Position numbers and translations under genes: made by a program. From contig NZ_JACIBC010000009.1 in the NCBI RefSeq assembly GCF_014195095.1, positions 1 through 64,000 of the forward strand: a stretch of 64,000 nucleotides of DNA, written 5' to 3'. Every line of letters starts with the position of its first letter. Positions within the stretch are counted from its first letter, which is position 1. The notes under the pieces are model-generated. The model was not told the DNA's origin and made no database searches. It worked only from the letters and a program-made list of their open reading frames with translations. Below are positions 43,445-53,600 of this stretch, piece by piece. The stretch comes from Rhizobium sp. BK602. Its GTDB lineage: Bacteria > Pseudomonadota > Alphaproteobacteria > Rhizobiales > Rhizobiaceae.

Positions 43445-43486
43445 CAAAACCCGCGCTGGCAAAACCGGCGCGGGTTTTGTATTTTT
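43445..43486 (+). terminator. Terminator after rplT
   Basis: CAAAACCCGCGC (43445-43456) pairs with GCGCGGGTTTTG (43468-43479) and is followed by TATTTTT. A 12-pair perfect stem. Confidence 0.88.
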
Positions 43487-43569
43487 CGCAGTGCATCTTT
43501 TCATCGAATCACACTGCTCCGTCGGGCGTGAGGTCACCGGCAGGCAGCCAGCGCATTGAGCGACGATCC

Positions 43570-44391
43570 ATGGATCTATCTTCCATACCCGATCTGGGAG
43601 CCGAAGACGTCGAAACCCTTCTGGCCGTCCTGGTTGCAGGCCAGAAACGTGTTCAGCGCGTGCCGTTGTCGCGGCGGGCGGTATGGATCAAGCGCCATGG
43701 CGACAAGGAGCTGCCTCTATGGCGCTTGTTGCAATCGGCTCTTGCGCGCCTTGTGCCGCTGACCATCCTCCGTCCGTCGATCTATCTCTCGCCCGCGCGC
43801 ATGATCGAGCGCGAGGTTCGACGCATCCACCTGTTCGCGGAAAGGGAGTTCGCCGTGCCCGAGGTTCTCTATGCCTCGAAGGCCGCGATGGTTCTCTCCG
43901 ACGTCGGGATCACGGTGCAGCACCGTCTCGGTGAACTGAAGCGCGACGATCCTGCCGGCCACGACGATCTGCTGGTGGCCTGCGCAGCGGAACTTGGCCG
44001 GCTGCATGCCGCGGGTCTCTGCCATGGCCGGCCCTATCCGCGCGACATGTTCTTTGCCGGCGGGCGGCTGGGCTTCATGGATTTCGAGGAGGATCCGCAA
44101 ACGGTGATGCCGCTTGCCGGCGCCCAGGCCCGCGATATCTGGCTGCTGTTTCTGCAGATTGCCACCGGCGCCCATCTCGGGGGCGAGACGCATGATCGGG
44201 CCTATGCGGCGTGGTCGAAGCGTGCTCCGCCGGAGGCAATCGCCGAACTTCGGCGCATGACCTGCTTTCTTGGCGGCTTTTTGTCATTTGCCCGGTTGAT
44301 TGGCCGCGTGCACATGGGTAGTGATCTGCAGCGCTTCATCGTTGCGACAAGCTATCTGATGCATGCGTTCATCAATTATTCCGCGGAATGA
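43570..44391 (+). CDS. Protein-kinase-like / lipopolysaccharide kinase-like protein between rplT and pheS
   Basis: A 273-residue protein with kinase-fold marks: VWIKRHGDKE, whose Lys41 could bind ATP; a catalytic-loop-like HAAGLCHGRPYPRDMFF with His152 and Asp159; and a DFG-like FMDFEEDP with Asp171. The pattern resembles the LPS-core (WaaP/RIO-like) kinases. It would phosphorylate a sugar or protein substrate at the cytoplasmic face. The start ATG at 43570 has only a weak ribosome-binding site. It lies between rplT and pheS, with 38 bases to pheS, where E. coli has no gene. I recall similar genes at this place in other Rhizobiaceae, sometimes labelled protein phosphatase, which the motifs do not support. 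Confidence 0.75.
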   Translation: MDLSSIPDLGAEDVETLLAVLVAGQKRVQRVPLSRRAVWIKRHGDKELPLWRLLQSALARLVPLTILRPSIYLSPARMIEREVRRIHLFAEREFAVPEVLYASKAAMVLSDVGITVQHRLGELKRDDPAGHDDLLVACAAELGRLHAAGLCHGRPYPRDMFFAGGRLGFMDFEEDPQTVMPLAGAQARDIWLLFLQIATGAHLGGETHDRAYAAWSKRAPPEAIAELRRMTCFLGGFLSFARLIGRVHMGSDLQRFIVATSYLMHAFINYSAE

Positions 44392-44429
44392 GCGGCGTTC
44401 CAAGCCCGCCGCCCGCAAGGCAGGACCAG

Positions 44430-45512
44430 ATGACGGAACTCGTAACACTTGAAACCCAACTCATGGCCGACGTGGCGGCTGCGACCGACGAGCAGTCGAT
44501 CGAGGCTGTCCGGGTCGCCGCGCTCGGCAAGAAGGGCTCGGTTTCGGAACTGCTGAAGACGCTGGGCTCGATGTCGCCGGAAGAACGGCAGACGCGTGGT
44601 GCTGCGATCAACGCACTGAAGAACTCCGTCACCGACGCCATCAACGCCCGCAAGGGCGCGCTGAAGGATGCCGCCATCGAGGCGAAGCTGAAGGCCGAGA
44701 CGGTCGATGTCAGCTTGCCGGTGCGCTCGTCGCCGGCCGAGCGCGGCCGGATACATCCGATCAGCCAGATCGTCGACGAGATCACCGCGATCTTCGGCGA
44801 CATGGGCTTCTCGATCGCAGAAGGTCCTGACGTCGAGACCGACTATTATAACTTCACGGCGCTGAACTTCCCCGAGGGACATCCGGCGCGCGAGATGCAC
44901 GACACCTTCTTCTTCCAGCCGGATGAAAAGGGTGAGCGCAAGGTGCTGCGTACGCACACCTCGCCGGTGCAGGTGCGCACCATGGAAGCGCAAAAGCCGC
45001 CGATCCGCATCATCATCCCCGGCAAGACCTACCGCCAGGATTCGGACGCCACGCATTCGCCGATGTTCCATCAGGTGGAAGGCCTGGTGATCGACAAGAC
45101 GGCCAATGTCGCCAATATCCGCTGGGTGCTGGAAGAGTTCTGCAAGACCTTCTTCGAGGTCGACAATGTAACGATGCGCTTCCGCCCGTCCTTCTTCCCC
45201 TTCACCGAGCCGTCCTTCGAGGTCGATATCCAGTGCGACCGCTCCGGCCCGATCGTCAAGTTCGGCGAAGGCACCGACTGGATGGAAATCCTCGGCTGCG
45301 GCATGGTGCATCCGAACGTGCTGCGCTATGGCGGCCTCGATCCGGACGAATATCAGGGCTTCGCCTGGGGCATGGGCCTCGACCGCATCGCCATGCTGAA
45401 ATACGGCATGCCCGACCTGCGCGACTTCTTCAACGCCGACGTCCGCTGGATGAACCACTACGGCTTCCGCCCGCTCGACATGCCGACTTTGTTCGGTGGC
45501 CTGAGCGCGTAA
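44430..45512 (+). CDS. pheS: Phenylalanine-tRNA ligase alpha subunit
   Basis: A 360-residue class II synthetase subunit. Residues 1-90 are the coiled-coil tRNA-binding arm; the catalytic core shows motif 1 near GRIHPISQIVDEITAIFGDM, motif 2 in GKTYRQDSDATHSPMFHQVE and motif 3 in GFAWGMGLDRIAMLKYG. It charges tRNA-Phe as an alpha2beta2 enzyme with PheT. The start ATG at 44430 (MTELVTLETQ) has AGGAC upstream; the in-frame ATG at 44388 is inside the previous gene's end and is less likely. pheT follows after 15 bases. Confidence 0.97.
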   Translation: MTELVTLETQLMADVAAATDEQSIEAVRVAALGKKGSVSELLKTLGSMSPEERQTRGAAINALKNSVTDAINARKGALKDAAIEAKLKAETVDVSLPVRSSPAERGRIHPISQIVDEITAIFGDMGFSIAEGPDVETDYYNFTALNFPEGHPAREMHDTFFFQPDEKGERKVLRTHTSPVQVRTMEAQKPPIRIIIPGKTYRQDSDATHSPMFHQVEGLVIDKTANVANIRWVLEEFCKTFFEVDNVTMRFRPSFFPFTEPSFEVDIQCDRSGPIVKFGEGTDWMEILGCGMVHPNVLRYGGLDPDEYQGFAWGMGLDRIAMLKYGMPDLRDFFNADVRWMNHYGFRPLDMPTLFGGLSA

Positions 45513-45527
45513 GGAAGGGATAAACAC

Positions 45528-47951
45528 ATGAAATTCACACTCTCCTGGCTGAAAGAGCATCTGGATACCGACGCCACGCTCGATGAGATCTGCGCCCGCC
45601 TGACCATGATCGGGCTGGAGGTCGAAGACGTCGACGACAAGGCGGCATTCAAGCCCTTCGTCATCGCCAAGGTTCTCTCGGCCGAAAAGCATCCGCAGGC
45701 CGATCGCCTGAAGGTGCTGATGGTCGACAATGGTTCCGGCAAGCCGGTGCAGGTGGTCTGCGGCGCGCCGAATGCGCGTGCCGGCCTCGTCGGCGCCTTT
45801 GCCGCCCCCGGCACCTATGTTCCCGGCATCGACGTGACGCTTGCCGTCGGCAACATCCGCGGCGTCGAAAGCCACGGCATGATGTGCTCGGAAAAGGAAC
45901 TGGAAATCTCCGATAGCCACGACGGCATCATCGACCTTCCGGAAGATGCGCCGGTCGGCACCAGCTTTGCCGCCTATGCCGGCCTCGACGATCCGATCAT
46001 CGAGATCAACCTGACGCCGAACCGTCCGGATTGCACCGGTGTCTACGGCATCGCCCGCGATCTCGCCGCCTCCGGTCTCGGCACGCTGAAGCCACGCACC
46101 ACGCCGTCCTTCGCCGTCGAAGGCGAAACGACGACCGGGCTCACGATCGATCTGGATGACACGCGCCTTTGCCCGGGCTTCGCGCTGCGTCTGGTGCGCG
46201 GCGTCAAGAACGGCCCGAGCCCGAAATGGATGCAGCAGCGGCTGCAGGCGATCGGCCTGCGTCCGATCAACGCGCTGGTCGACATCACCAACTACATGAC
46301 CTTCGATCAGGGCCGGCCGATGCACGTCTTCGACGCCGCCAAGGTCAAGGGCAATCTGGTCGTGCGCCGCGCCAAGGACGGCGAGACCGTGCTGGCGCTG
46401 GACGAGCGCGAATACAAGCTGAACCCGAGCAATGTCGTCATTTCCGATGACAATGGCGTCGAGTCGATCGGCGGCATCATGGGCGGCGAGCATTCCGGCT
46501 GCGACGAGAACACCGTCGACGTGCTGATCGAATCGGCGCTCTGGGACCCGATGAACATCGCCAAGAGCGGCCGTGGCCTCGGCATCATCACCGATGCCCG
46601 CTATCGTTTCGAGCGCGGCGTCGACCCCGAATATATGGTTCCGGGTCTGGAGCGCACGACCGAGCTGGTGCTGGAACTTTGCGGCGGCATCGCCGCCAAG
46701 GCCAAGGTCGAGGGTTACAAGGGCTATGAGGCCAAGGTCGTCGATTTCCCCTTCTCCGAAGTCAAGCGCCTGACCGGCCTTGAGGTCTCGGTCGAGGAGA
46801 GCAAGTCGATCCTGACGAAGCTCGGCTTCTCGGTTGCCGGTTCCGGCGAGCGCGTTTCCGTCTCCGTGCCGTCCTGGCGCCCGGATGTCGACGGCAAGGC
46901 CGATCTCGTCGAGGAGATCATGCGCATCCACGGCGTCGACAACATCAAGCCGCAGCCGCTGGCGAGCCACGCCGCCGTCAACGGCAAGATCCTGACGACA
47001 TTGCAGATCCGCACCCGTGCCGCCAAGCGCGCGCTCGCCTCGCGCGGCATGCTGGAGGCCGTCACCTGGTCCTTCATCTCGGAAGATCAGGCCAAGCTTT
47101 TCGGCGGCGGTTCCAACGCGCTGAAGCTCGCCAATCCGATCGCCGCCGACATGTCCGACATGCGTCCCTCGCTGCTGCCGGGCCTGCTGTCGGCCGCGCA
47201 ACGCAATGCCGACAAGGGCTATGGCGACGTCGCGATCTTCGAAGTCTCCGGCACCTATGAGAACGACACGCCCGCGGGCCAGCGCCGCGTCGCCGGCGGT
47301 ATCCGTCGCGGCACGGCGACGCTTTCCGGCGCCGGCCGCATGTGGTCGAACGCCGCCAAGGGCGGCGGCAAGCCGGTCGACGTCTTCGACGCCAAGGCCG
47401 ATGCGCTAGCGGTGCTCGAAGCCTGCGGCCTGCCGATGGGCAATATCCAGATCGAGCAGGGCGGCCCAGCCTGGTATCATCCCGGCCGCTCCGGCACCAT
47501 CAAGATGGGCCCGAAGGTCATTCTCGGCTATTTCGGTGAATTCCACCCGAAGACGCTGGAAGCCCTCGATGTCTCCGGCGCGCTGGCCGGCTTCGAAGTC
47601 TATGTCGACGCCATGCCCGAGCCGAAGAAGAAGGCGACCCGCACCAAGCCGGCGCTGGAGCTTTCTCCCTTCCAGGCCGTCAAGCGCGATTTCGCCTTCG
47701 TGGTCGACAAGTCGGTGGAAGCCGGCGCCATCATCCGCGCCGCCACCGGCGCCGACCGCAAGCTGATTACCGGCGTCAACGTCTTCGACATCTTCGAGGG
47801 CGCATCGCTCGGCGAGGATAAGAAGTCGGTCGCCATCGAAGTGCAGATCCAGCCGGCCGAGCGCACGCTCACCGACGAGGATTTCGAGGCATTGACCCAG
47901 AAGATCGTCGCCAATGTCACGAAGACGACGGGTGGGGTGTTGAGAGGGTAA
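45528..47951 (+). CDS. pheT: Phenylalanine-tRNA ligase beta subunit
   Basis: An 807-residue beta subunit of normal length. The N-terminal tRNA-binding (EMAP-like) domain spans about 39-150 (HPQADRLKVLMVDNG), followed by the B3/4 editing domain, B5 domain, the degenerate synthetase core and a C-terminal anticodon-binding (FDX-ACB) domain (VKRDFAFVVDKSVEAGAIIR, LTDEDFEAL). It forms the tetramer with PheS and edits mischarged Tyr. AAGGAAGGG precedes the ATG. A dispersed palindrome follows the stop. Confidence 0.97.
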   Translation: MKFTLSWLKEHLDTDATLDEICARLTMIGLEVEDVDDKAAFKPFVIAKVLSAEKHPQADRLKVLMVDNGSGKPVQVVCGAPNARAGLVGAFAAPGTYVPGIDVTLAVGNIRGVESHGMMCSEKELEISDSHDGIIDLPEDAPVGTSFAAYAGLDDPIIEINLTPNRPDCTGVYGIARDLAASGLGTLKPRTTPSFAVEGETTTGLTIDLDDTRLCPGFALRLVRGVKNGPSPKWMQQRLQAIGLRPINALVDITNYMTFDQGRPMHVFDAAKVKGNLVVRRAKDGETVLALDEREYKLNPSNVVISDDNGVESIGGIMGGEHSGCDENTVDVLIESALWDPMNIAKSGRGLGIITDARYRFERGVDPEYMVPGLERTTELVLELCGGIAAKAKVEGYKGYEAKVVDFPFSEVKRLTGLEVSVEESKSILTKLGFSVAGSGERVSVSVPSWRPDVDGKADLVEEIMRIHGVDNIKPQPLASHAAVNGKILTTLQIRTRAAKRALASRGMLEAVTWSFISEDQAKLFGGGSNALKLANPIAADMSDMRPSLLPGLLSAAQRNADKGYGDVAIFEVSGTYENDTPAGQRRVAGGIRRGTATLSGAGRMWSNAAKGGGKPVDVFDAKADALAVLEACGLPMGNIQIEQGGPAWYHPGRSGTIKMGPKVILGYFGEFHPKTLEALDVSGALAGFEVYVDAMPEPKKKATRTKPALELSPFQAVKRDFAFVVDKSVEAGAIIRAATGADRKLITGVNVFDIFEGASLGEDKKSVAIEVQIQPAERTLTDEDFEALTQKIVANVTKTTGGVLRG

Positions 47952-47960
47952 TGGGGTCTT

Positions 47961-47982
47961 CCTTCTCCCCTCGGGGAGAAGG
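47961..47982. repeat. Short perfect palindrome between pheT and the NTF2-like gene
   Basis: CCTTCTCCCC-TC-GGGGAGAAGG, 10-base arms with a 2-base centre. It sits between convergent genes and may end both. I recall this sequence as a frequent intergenic palindrome in rhizobia. Confidence 0.65.
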
Positions 47983-47990
47983 TGAAAGAC

Positions 47991-48350
47991 CTACCGGTGC
48001 AGATGATAGACCTTGTTCACCACACTCCAGCGCCCGTCGATCTTCAGCAGCGATAGATAGTCCGAAAACCGCATGCCGGCGAATTCGTCGACGACCTTGA
48101 CGCTTGCGGCATCGCCTTCGATGTCGATCAGTTCGATCTCCATCAGCGGTATCGTACCGGGCGGGGCGCTGCCTTCCTCGACGATCGCGGCGATGAATTC
48201 GTCGCGGGTCATCCATTCGACCGCGCCCTGATAATTGCCGATGATCTCGGCGCGCGGGTGGAAGGCCTTGCGCAACGCCGGCTCATTCGCGAATGCCATG
48301 CCATCGACATAGAGATGAACAACCGCGCGGATTGCCTGCTCTTCCGACAT
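47991..48350 (-). CDS. NTF2-like (DUF4440/lumazine-binding-like) protein
   Basis: A 119-residue NTF2-fold protein. MSEEQAIRAVVHLYVDGMAF is the first helix, LRKAFHPRAEIIG and GAVEWMTRDEFIAAIVEEGS follow, and the final strands read DYLSLLKIDGRWSVVNKVYH. Members of this group are putative lumazine-binding or ketosteroid-isomerase-like proteins with no assigned reaction. The start at ATG 48350 is the natural domain start; the frame is open further upstream but reads as non-coding. It is convergent with pheT and transcribed separately from the gene at 48506. Confidence 0.8.
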   Translation of the reverse strand: MSEEQAIRAVVHLYVDGMAFANEPALRKAFHPRAEIIGNYQGAVEWMTRDEFIAAIVEEGSAPPGTIPLMEIELIDIEGDAASVKVVDEFAGMRFSDYLSLLKIDGRWSVVNKVYHLHR

Positions 48351-48459
48351 CTCGTCATTCCTCGTTTGAGTGAGGCATAAGATAGCATGGGCGGCTGCAG
48401 CTGGCAAAAAAGCGGCGGCGCAATCGCGATGATTTGAGCGCTCTATTCTATCGTTTTGC

Positions 48460-48504
48460 GCAATTCCGGACGGAAAGCGGCTCACGCACTTTTCCTGGGA
48501 TTGC
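48460..48504 (+). repeat. Interspersed palindromic element, copy 4 (RIME-like)
   Basis: GCAATTCCGGACGGAAAGCG at the left and TTTTCCTGGGATTGC at the right; same type as the element at 5764. It ends one base before the stop codon of the penicillin-binding protein gene and may serve as its 3' hairpin. Confidence 0.7.
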
Positions 48505-48505
48505 T

Positions 48506-50593
48506 CTATTCCACGAAAACGCTGACGCTCGCGGCGCGGCCGGAGGCGTCGATGACGGTCAGCGTCGAATAGCCGGCGCCGTCGGGAACCCATTGGTTGG
48601 TGCGGCGACGGGAAAGGTCCGGCAGCGGCTTGCCGTTGGCGAGCCAGCGGAACGGCGCGCGGCCGCCCTGCAGCTTGAGCGCCAGCGGCATGATCGGGCT
48701 GGCGCCGCTGTTGGCGCCGAGATCAACGCGCGCACCCTCGGGCGGATAGACGATCTGCGGCGCCGGCTCGCGGGCCGAGGCCGACAGCAGGCCGGCGGCC
48801 GTTAGCGAGAAGCGCCGTTGGCTGACCGGCAGTTCGCTCGCGGCGATGCGCGTCGCCCCCATCGGCGCCGACGGGAAGGGGGCGATGGCGACCCCCGACT
48901 TGGAAAAGCCCTCGAACAGGATCGGTGCCGCCGAGACATAGCCGGCGAGCCCCGGCACCGCGCCATTGTCCGGCCGTCCGACCCAGACGCCGAGCACATG
49001 CGCGCCGTCATAGCCGATCGACCAGGCGTCGCGGTTGCCGTAGCTGGTGCCGGTCTTGTAGGCGATGCCGAGCTTGCGGCTGCCGGCCGGCGCGACGACG
49101 CCCGAGAGAATGTCCGTGATGTTCCAGGCCGCCACCGGCTCCATCAGCGACTGGCCTTCGATCTGCCCCGGCTGGTCCAGAATGCCATCGCCGATGCGGA
49201 CCGGCTTGCCGCGGTTGGCAAGTCCCGCATAGAGCTGCACCAGGTCTTTAAGACTGATGCCGACGCCGCCGAGGCCGATGGCGAGACCAGGCGCCTCGTT
49301 GGGCGGCAGCACCGGCTTCACCTCGGCGCGGCGGAAGCGCACCAAGAGCCGCGTCGGCCCGACCGCGCTGAGCAGGCGCACGGCGGGCACGTTGAGCGAC
49401 AGCTGCAGCGCCTCGCGCACGCTGACATCGCCCTGGTAGCTCATGTCGAAATTGCGCGGACGATAGCCGTAGAAATCGGCGGGGCGGTCCTCGATGATGG
49501 TTTCCTGGGCGACGTATCCCTCCTCGAAGGCGAGGCCGTAGATGAAGGGTTTCAGCGTCGAGCCGGGCGAGCGCAGCACACGGGTCATGTCGACCCAGCC
49601 GGCGCGGCTGGAATCGAAATAATTGGCCGAGCCGACCTCGCCGACGATCTCGCCGGTCAGGACGTCGGCCATGACCATGGCAACCGACACCTTTGGCCCC
49701 AGCCGCCGGGCGGCCTCGTCGGCCACTGCTTCCAGATTTTGTTGGATCGAGCGGCGCAGCGTCGTGCGGTGCTGGACGATGTCGGGCTGCTTGCGCTTCG
49801 CAGCTTCGGCGAGATGCGCCGCAGAGGCGGGCAATTGCCGCCTAACCGCCGGGATCGGAACCAGCGCCGCCCGCTCCGCCTCGCCGTCGCCGACGATATC
49901 GGCAACCGCGGCCCGGTCGAGCACGCGCTTGCGGGCGGCTTCGGCGCTCGCCAGATTGCGGTCCGGGCGCCGCTTTTCCGGCAGTTGCGGCAGTGCCACA
50001 AGCAAAGCCGCCTGCGCCACGCTCAGACGCCGCGGCTCCTTGCCGAAATAGGCGAGGCTTGCGGCGCGGACGCCCTCCAGATTGCCGCCATAGGGCGCAT
50101 GCGTCAGGTAGAGGTCGAGGATCTGCTCCTTGCTGAGTCGCCGCTCGATCTGGATGGCGCGGGCGATCTGCCGCAGCTTGGCCGTGAGCGAGCGCTCGCT
50201 GCGTGGCTCGATCAGCCGGGCCACCTGCATCGATAGGGTCGAGCCGCCGGAGACGATGCGGCCATGGCTGACAAATTGCAGCAAGGCGCGGCCGAAGGCC
50301 ATCGGATCGACGCCGTGATGGTCGTAGAAGCGCCGGTCCTCATAGGCGACCAGCATGCGCAGGAATTGCGGATCGACATCGCCGACGCCGGTCTTCAGCC
50401 GCCAGCGCCCTTCCGGCGTCGCGAAGGCGCGCAGCAGCTCGCCATCGGCGTCCAGCACCTCGGACGAGACGATGCCGGCTCTGTCCAGCGGCGGCGGGAA
50501 GGCGCGGTCGGCAGCCACGAGGCCAAGGAGGACCGCAGCCGCCGAAAGGGCGGCTCCGCCAAGACCGATCGCAATCTTCCACCGTGCCTTCAT
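48506..50593 (-). CDS. pbpC: Penicillin-binding protein 1C (bifunctional transglycosylase/transpeptidase)
   Basis: A 695-residue protein with an N-terminal membrane anchor (IAIGLGGAALSAAAVLLGLV). The transglycosylase (GT51) domain has the catalytic Glu85 in AYEDRRFYDHHGVDP and SGGSTLSMQVARLIEPR; the transpeptidase has SxxK at Ser345 (SPGSTLKPFIYG), SLN (LQLSLNVPAVRLL) and KTGTSYGNRDAWS. The last 100 residues are the BiPBP_C domain. It polymerises peptidoglycan in the periplasm; the exact role of PBP1C is unclear in bacteria. It follows the alpha-2-macroglobulin gene by 9 bases, the standard pairing. Confidence 0.96.
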   Translation of the reverse strand: MKARWKIAIGLGGAALSAAAVLLGLVAADRAFPPPLDRAGIVSSEVLDADGELLRAFATPEGRWRLKTGVGDVDPQFLRMLVAYEDRRFYDHHGVDPMAFGRALLQFVSHGRIVSGGSTLSMQVARLIEPRSERSLTAKLRQIARAIQIERRLSKEQILDLYLTHAPYGGNLEGVRAASLAYFGKEPRRLSVAQAALLVALPQLPEKRRPDRNLASAEAARKRVLDRAAVADIVGDGEAERAALVPIPAVRRQLPASAAHLAEAAKRKQPDIVQHRTTLRRSIQQNLEAVADEAARRLGPKVSVAMVMADVLTGEIVGEVGSANYFDSSRAGWVDMTRVLRSPGSTLKPFIYGLAFEEGYVAQETIIEDRPADFYGYRPRNFDMSYQGDVSVREALQLSLNVPAVRLLSAVGPTRLLVRFRRAEVKPVLPPNEAPGLAIGLGGVGISLKDLVQLYAGLANRGKPVRIGDGILDQPGQIEGQSLMEPVAAWNITDILSGVVAPAGSRKLGIAYKTGTSYGNRDAWSIGYDGAHVLGVWVGRPDNGAVPGLAGYVSAAPILFEGFSKSGVAIAPFPSAPMGATRIAASELPVSQRRFSLTAAGLLSASAREPAPQIVYPPEGARVDLGANSGASPIMPLALKLQGGRAPFRWLANGKPLPDLSRRRTNQWVPDGAGYSTLTVIDASGRAASVSVFVE

Positions 50594-50602
50594 GGCCTCT
50601 TC

Positions 50603-53600
50603 TTACTGCTGGGCTGCCAGCACTTCCATGCGGCCCATCGCCGTGCGGGCCGAGAATTGCGGCCGATACATGTCCTCGACACTCGCGGCCGGATGATCGT
50701 AGGTGCCGGGGGTGACGGCGCGCACGACATAGGCGAAGGTCAGGTCGCGGTCGCCGCCGGTCTGGTCGAAGGCGGCAACGAAGCGGTCGTTGCGGAATTC
50801 GACATGGGCCGGCTCGACGTCGCTGAGCCAGTCGAAGCTGCCCAGCTGCGCGCTGTTGACGATGCTCGGATTGTCGATCTCGAAGCCGGCGGGCAGGAGA
50901 TCGGTGACGAGGATGCGCTGCGGCCAGTCATTGGTCTCGGTGACGTGCAGGACGACCACATAGCGCTCGTTCTGCTGCGCCTGGCTGACGTTCGCCTCCT
51001 CGCCGTCGAGCGTGTAGTATTTGCGCTCGATGGTGAAGCCGTTGCCGCCGGCCGGCAGTGGCGCCGCCGGGGCCGCGACCGTCGTGACGGCGGCGGCGAG
51101 CGGCTGGCGGGTGGTGTTGGTGACCGTCAGCGGATGGCCGATCAGGGCATCGCCCGTCATCTGCGCCATATAGGTGCCGGTATGGGCCGCACCATTCACA
51201 TCGACCGTCAGGCCGTCGTCGCCGGTCTGCAGCGCGCGGGCGGCCAGCAGCATCCAGGTCTGTTCCTGGGTGCTGGTGTAGCTCTTGGTCTGCCATTCCT
51301 TGCCGACCACGGTCGCCAGTTCCGGAATGATCGGCGGCACGGGGCGGCTTTCGGCGGCAAGCGCCAGCACGGCCGCGCCATCGCGCAGCGACGAGCCGTA
51401 ATCCGAACGGGTGAAGCTGACCTTCGTCACCGCCGCCTTCTCCGACATCTGCAAGGCGTCGACGAAGATGTTGCGCGAGCGCTGGGCATCGCCATAGAGC
51501 GCCAGCGCCGCCGCCAAATGTGCCTTGGAGAGCGGTGTCGGGAAGTCGTTCAGCAGCGTATCGGCATAGTAGCGCAGGTCGCTGATCGAGGCCCTCTTGT
51601 TGCGGGCGAGCACGTAAAGGGCATAGGCGATCTCGTTGCCGTTGTCCTTGACATTGGTATTGGCGCTCAGCGCGTTCTGCAGATTGTCCAGCGCCTGCGC
51701 CATCGCCTGGTCCGGCACGGCATATTGCTCTTCGCGCGCCCGCGTCAGGAAGTCGGTGACATAGGCGTCGAGCCAGAGGTCGCCGGAGCCCGGTCCCCAG
51801 AGGCCGAAGCTGCCGGTGGAGGACTGGTAGGACATTTCGCGATAGATCGCGTCCTGGATGCGCTGACGGATTTCCGTGTCGTCGGCCAGTCCGTTCTTCT
51901 TGGCCAGCTCGCTGAAATAGAGCAGCGGCATGGCGCTGCTGGCGGTCTGCTCGGCGCAGCCATAGGGATAGCGGCTGAGGCTCATCAGCAGCGCCGGCAC
52001 GTCGAAGGCGCTGGAGCGGCTGACATTGACGCTGACCGAAGCGCCGGGCAGCACGCTGTCGGCGAGAAGCGCCGCGTTGACCGTCAGGCTCTTGCCGGGC
52101 GCAAGCGTTACGAGCCGCCGCGTCGTCAACGGCAGCTGCGCCGGGCGAACGGGCAGCTCCACGGTCTGGTCGAGCGACAGTCCGGAGCCGCCGGACAGGT
52201 TGATCGAGACCGTACCCGCCCCCGGCTGCCCACCCGTCAACGGCAGGGTGATATTGTATTTACCGCCGGGTTGCAGGTTGATCGTCTGTTGCGCGGCGCT
52301 GGCATCGACGGTGACGGCGGCGTTGCCGGTGACCGCCAGTCTGTAGTCTCCGGCCGGCGCATCGGTATTGGCGATGTCGAGCCGCAGATTGGCCTTGTCC
52401 CCCGGTGCGAGGAACCTCGGCAGGCTGGCGGTAACGACGACCGGATCGCGGATGATGACGTCCTGTGTCGCATGCCCGACCCCGGTCTTCGACCATGCCA
52501 CCGCCATCAGCCGTGCCGTGCCGTTGAACTGCGGAATGTCGAAGCTGACATTGGCCTTGCCTTCGCCGTCGAGCTTGACCGGGCCGGAGAAGAAGGCGAC
52601 CAGCTTTTCGGTCGGAGGGCTCGCCTGCAGCGCTGCTTGCCCGCCGTCGCCGCCGGTGCGCAGCTTACCGGTGTCGCCGAGCGAACCGTCGATCAGCCGG
52701 CCGTAGAGGTCGCGGATTTCAAGGCCGAGCTGCCGCTGACCGTAATACCAGTCGTCGGGAGCCGGCGGCTGGTAGCGCGTCAGGTTGAGAATGCCGACAT
52801 CGACAGCGGCGACCGTCACATAGGCATCCTCGTTGGCGCCGGCGCCGGAGACCTGCAGACCGATGGTCAGCGGCTGGCGCGGCAGGGTCTTCTGGGGCGC
52901 GTCGAGCTTCACCTGCAGCTTGCGTTCGCCGGGATCGACCGGCGCCCATTTGATGCCGATGGCCCGCATCGGCATGCGGCTTTCCTGGGCTTCGCCGGGA
53001 CGGAAGAGGGTCGCGGTCACATAGGTGCCGGCACCCCATTCGGCGGTGACGGGGATATCGACCTCGCCGCCGGTGGCGCCGATTTCGGCCGTTGTCATCG
53101 AGATCAGCGTCTCGGCGCCGGCCGTCACCATCAACTGGCCGGCATAGCGCGAGGTGACCCTGAGCTTCGCCGTGTCGCCGATATGGTAGCTGTCCTTGTC
53201 CAGCGCGATTTCGAGTGCATCCGGAGTCTCCGTCGAGGTCGAGGCGACATACCAGCCGGCATTGAACTCCACGCTGGATTCCGGACCGTCGGTGTCGGCC
53301 GTGCTCACCTCCAGCCGATAGCGGCCCCAGGTGACCGGCGCCGAGATGTCCACGCCGTCCGCAGTAGCGTCGACCGTGCCGATCGCGACCTGCTTGGTCG
53401 ATATGACCGGCTCGTATTTCCAGCTGTTGCCGGAGCGATACCATTGATAGTCGCGCTCGACGCTGAGCAGCTTCCAGGTCAGGCCCCGCATGGCTTGCTT
53501 GCGGCCGTCCTGGCCGACGGCGATCACATGGAACTTGCCGATGGAATTCTCGGCGAGATCGCCGTCGAATTCCGGCTTGATGCCGATGCGCGGCCCATCC

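Noticed and set aside
44376..47201. A minus-strand frame of 941 codons opposite pheS and pheT
   Set aside because: Antisense shadow of two essential genes; no recognisable domain.
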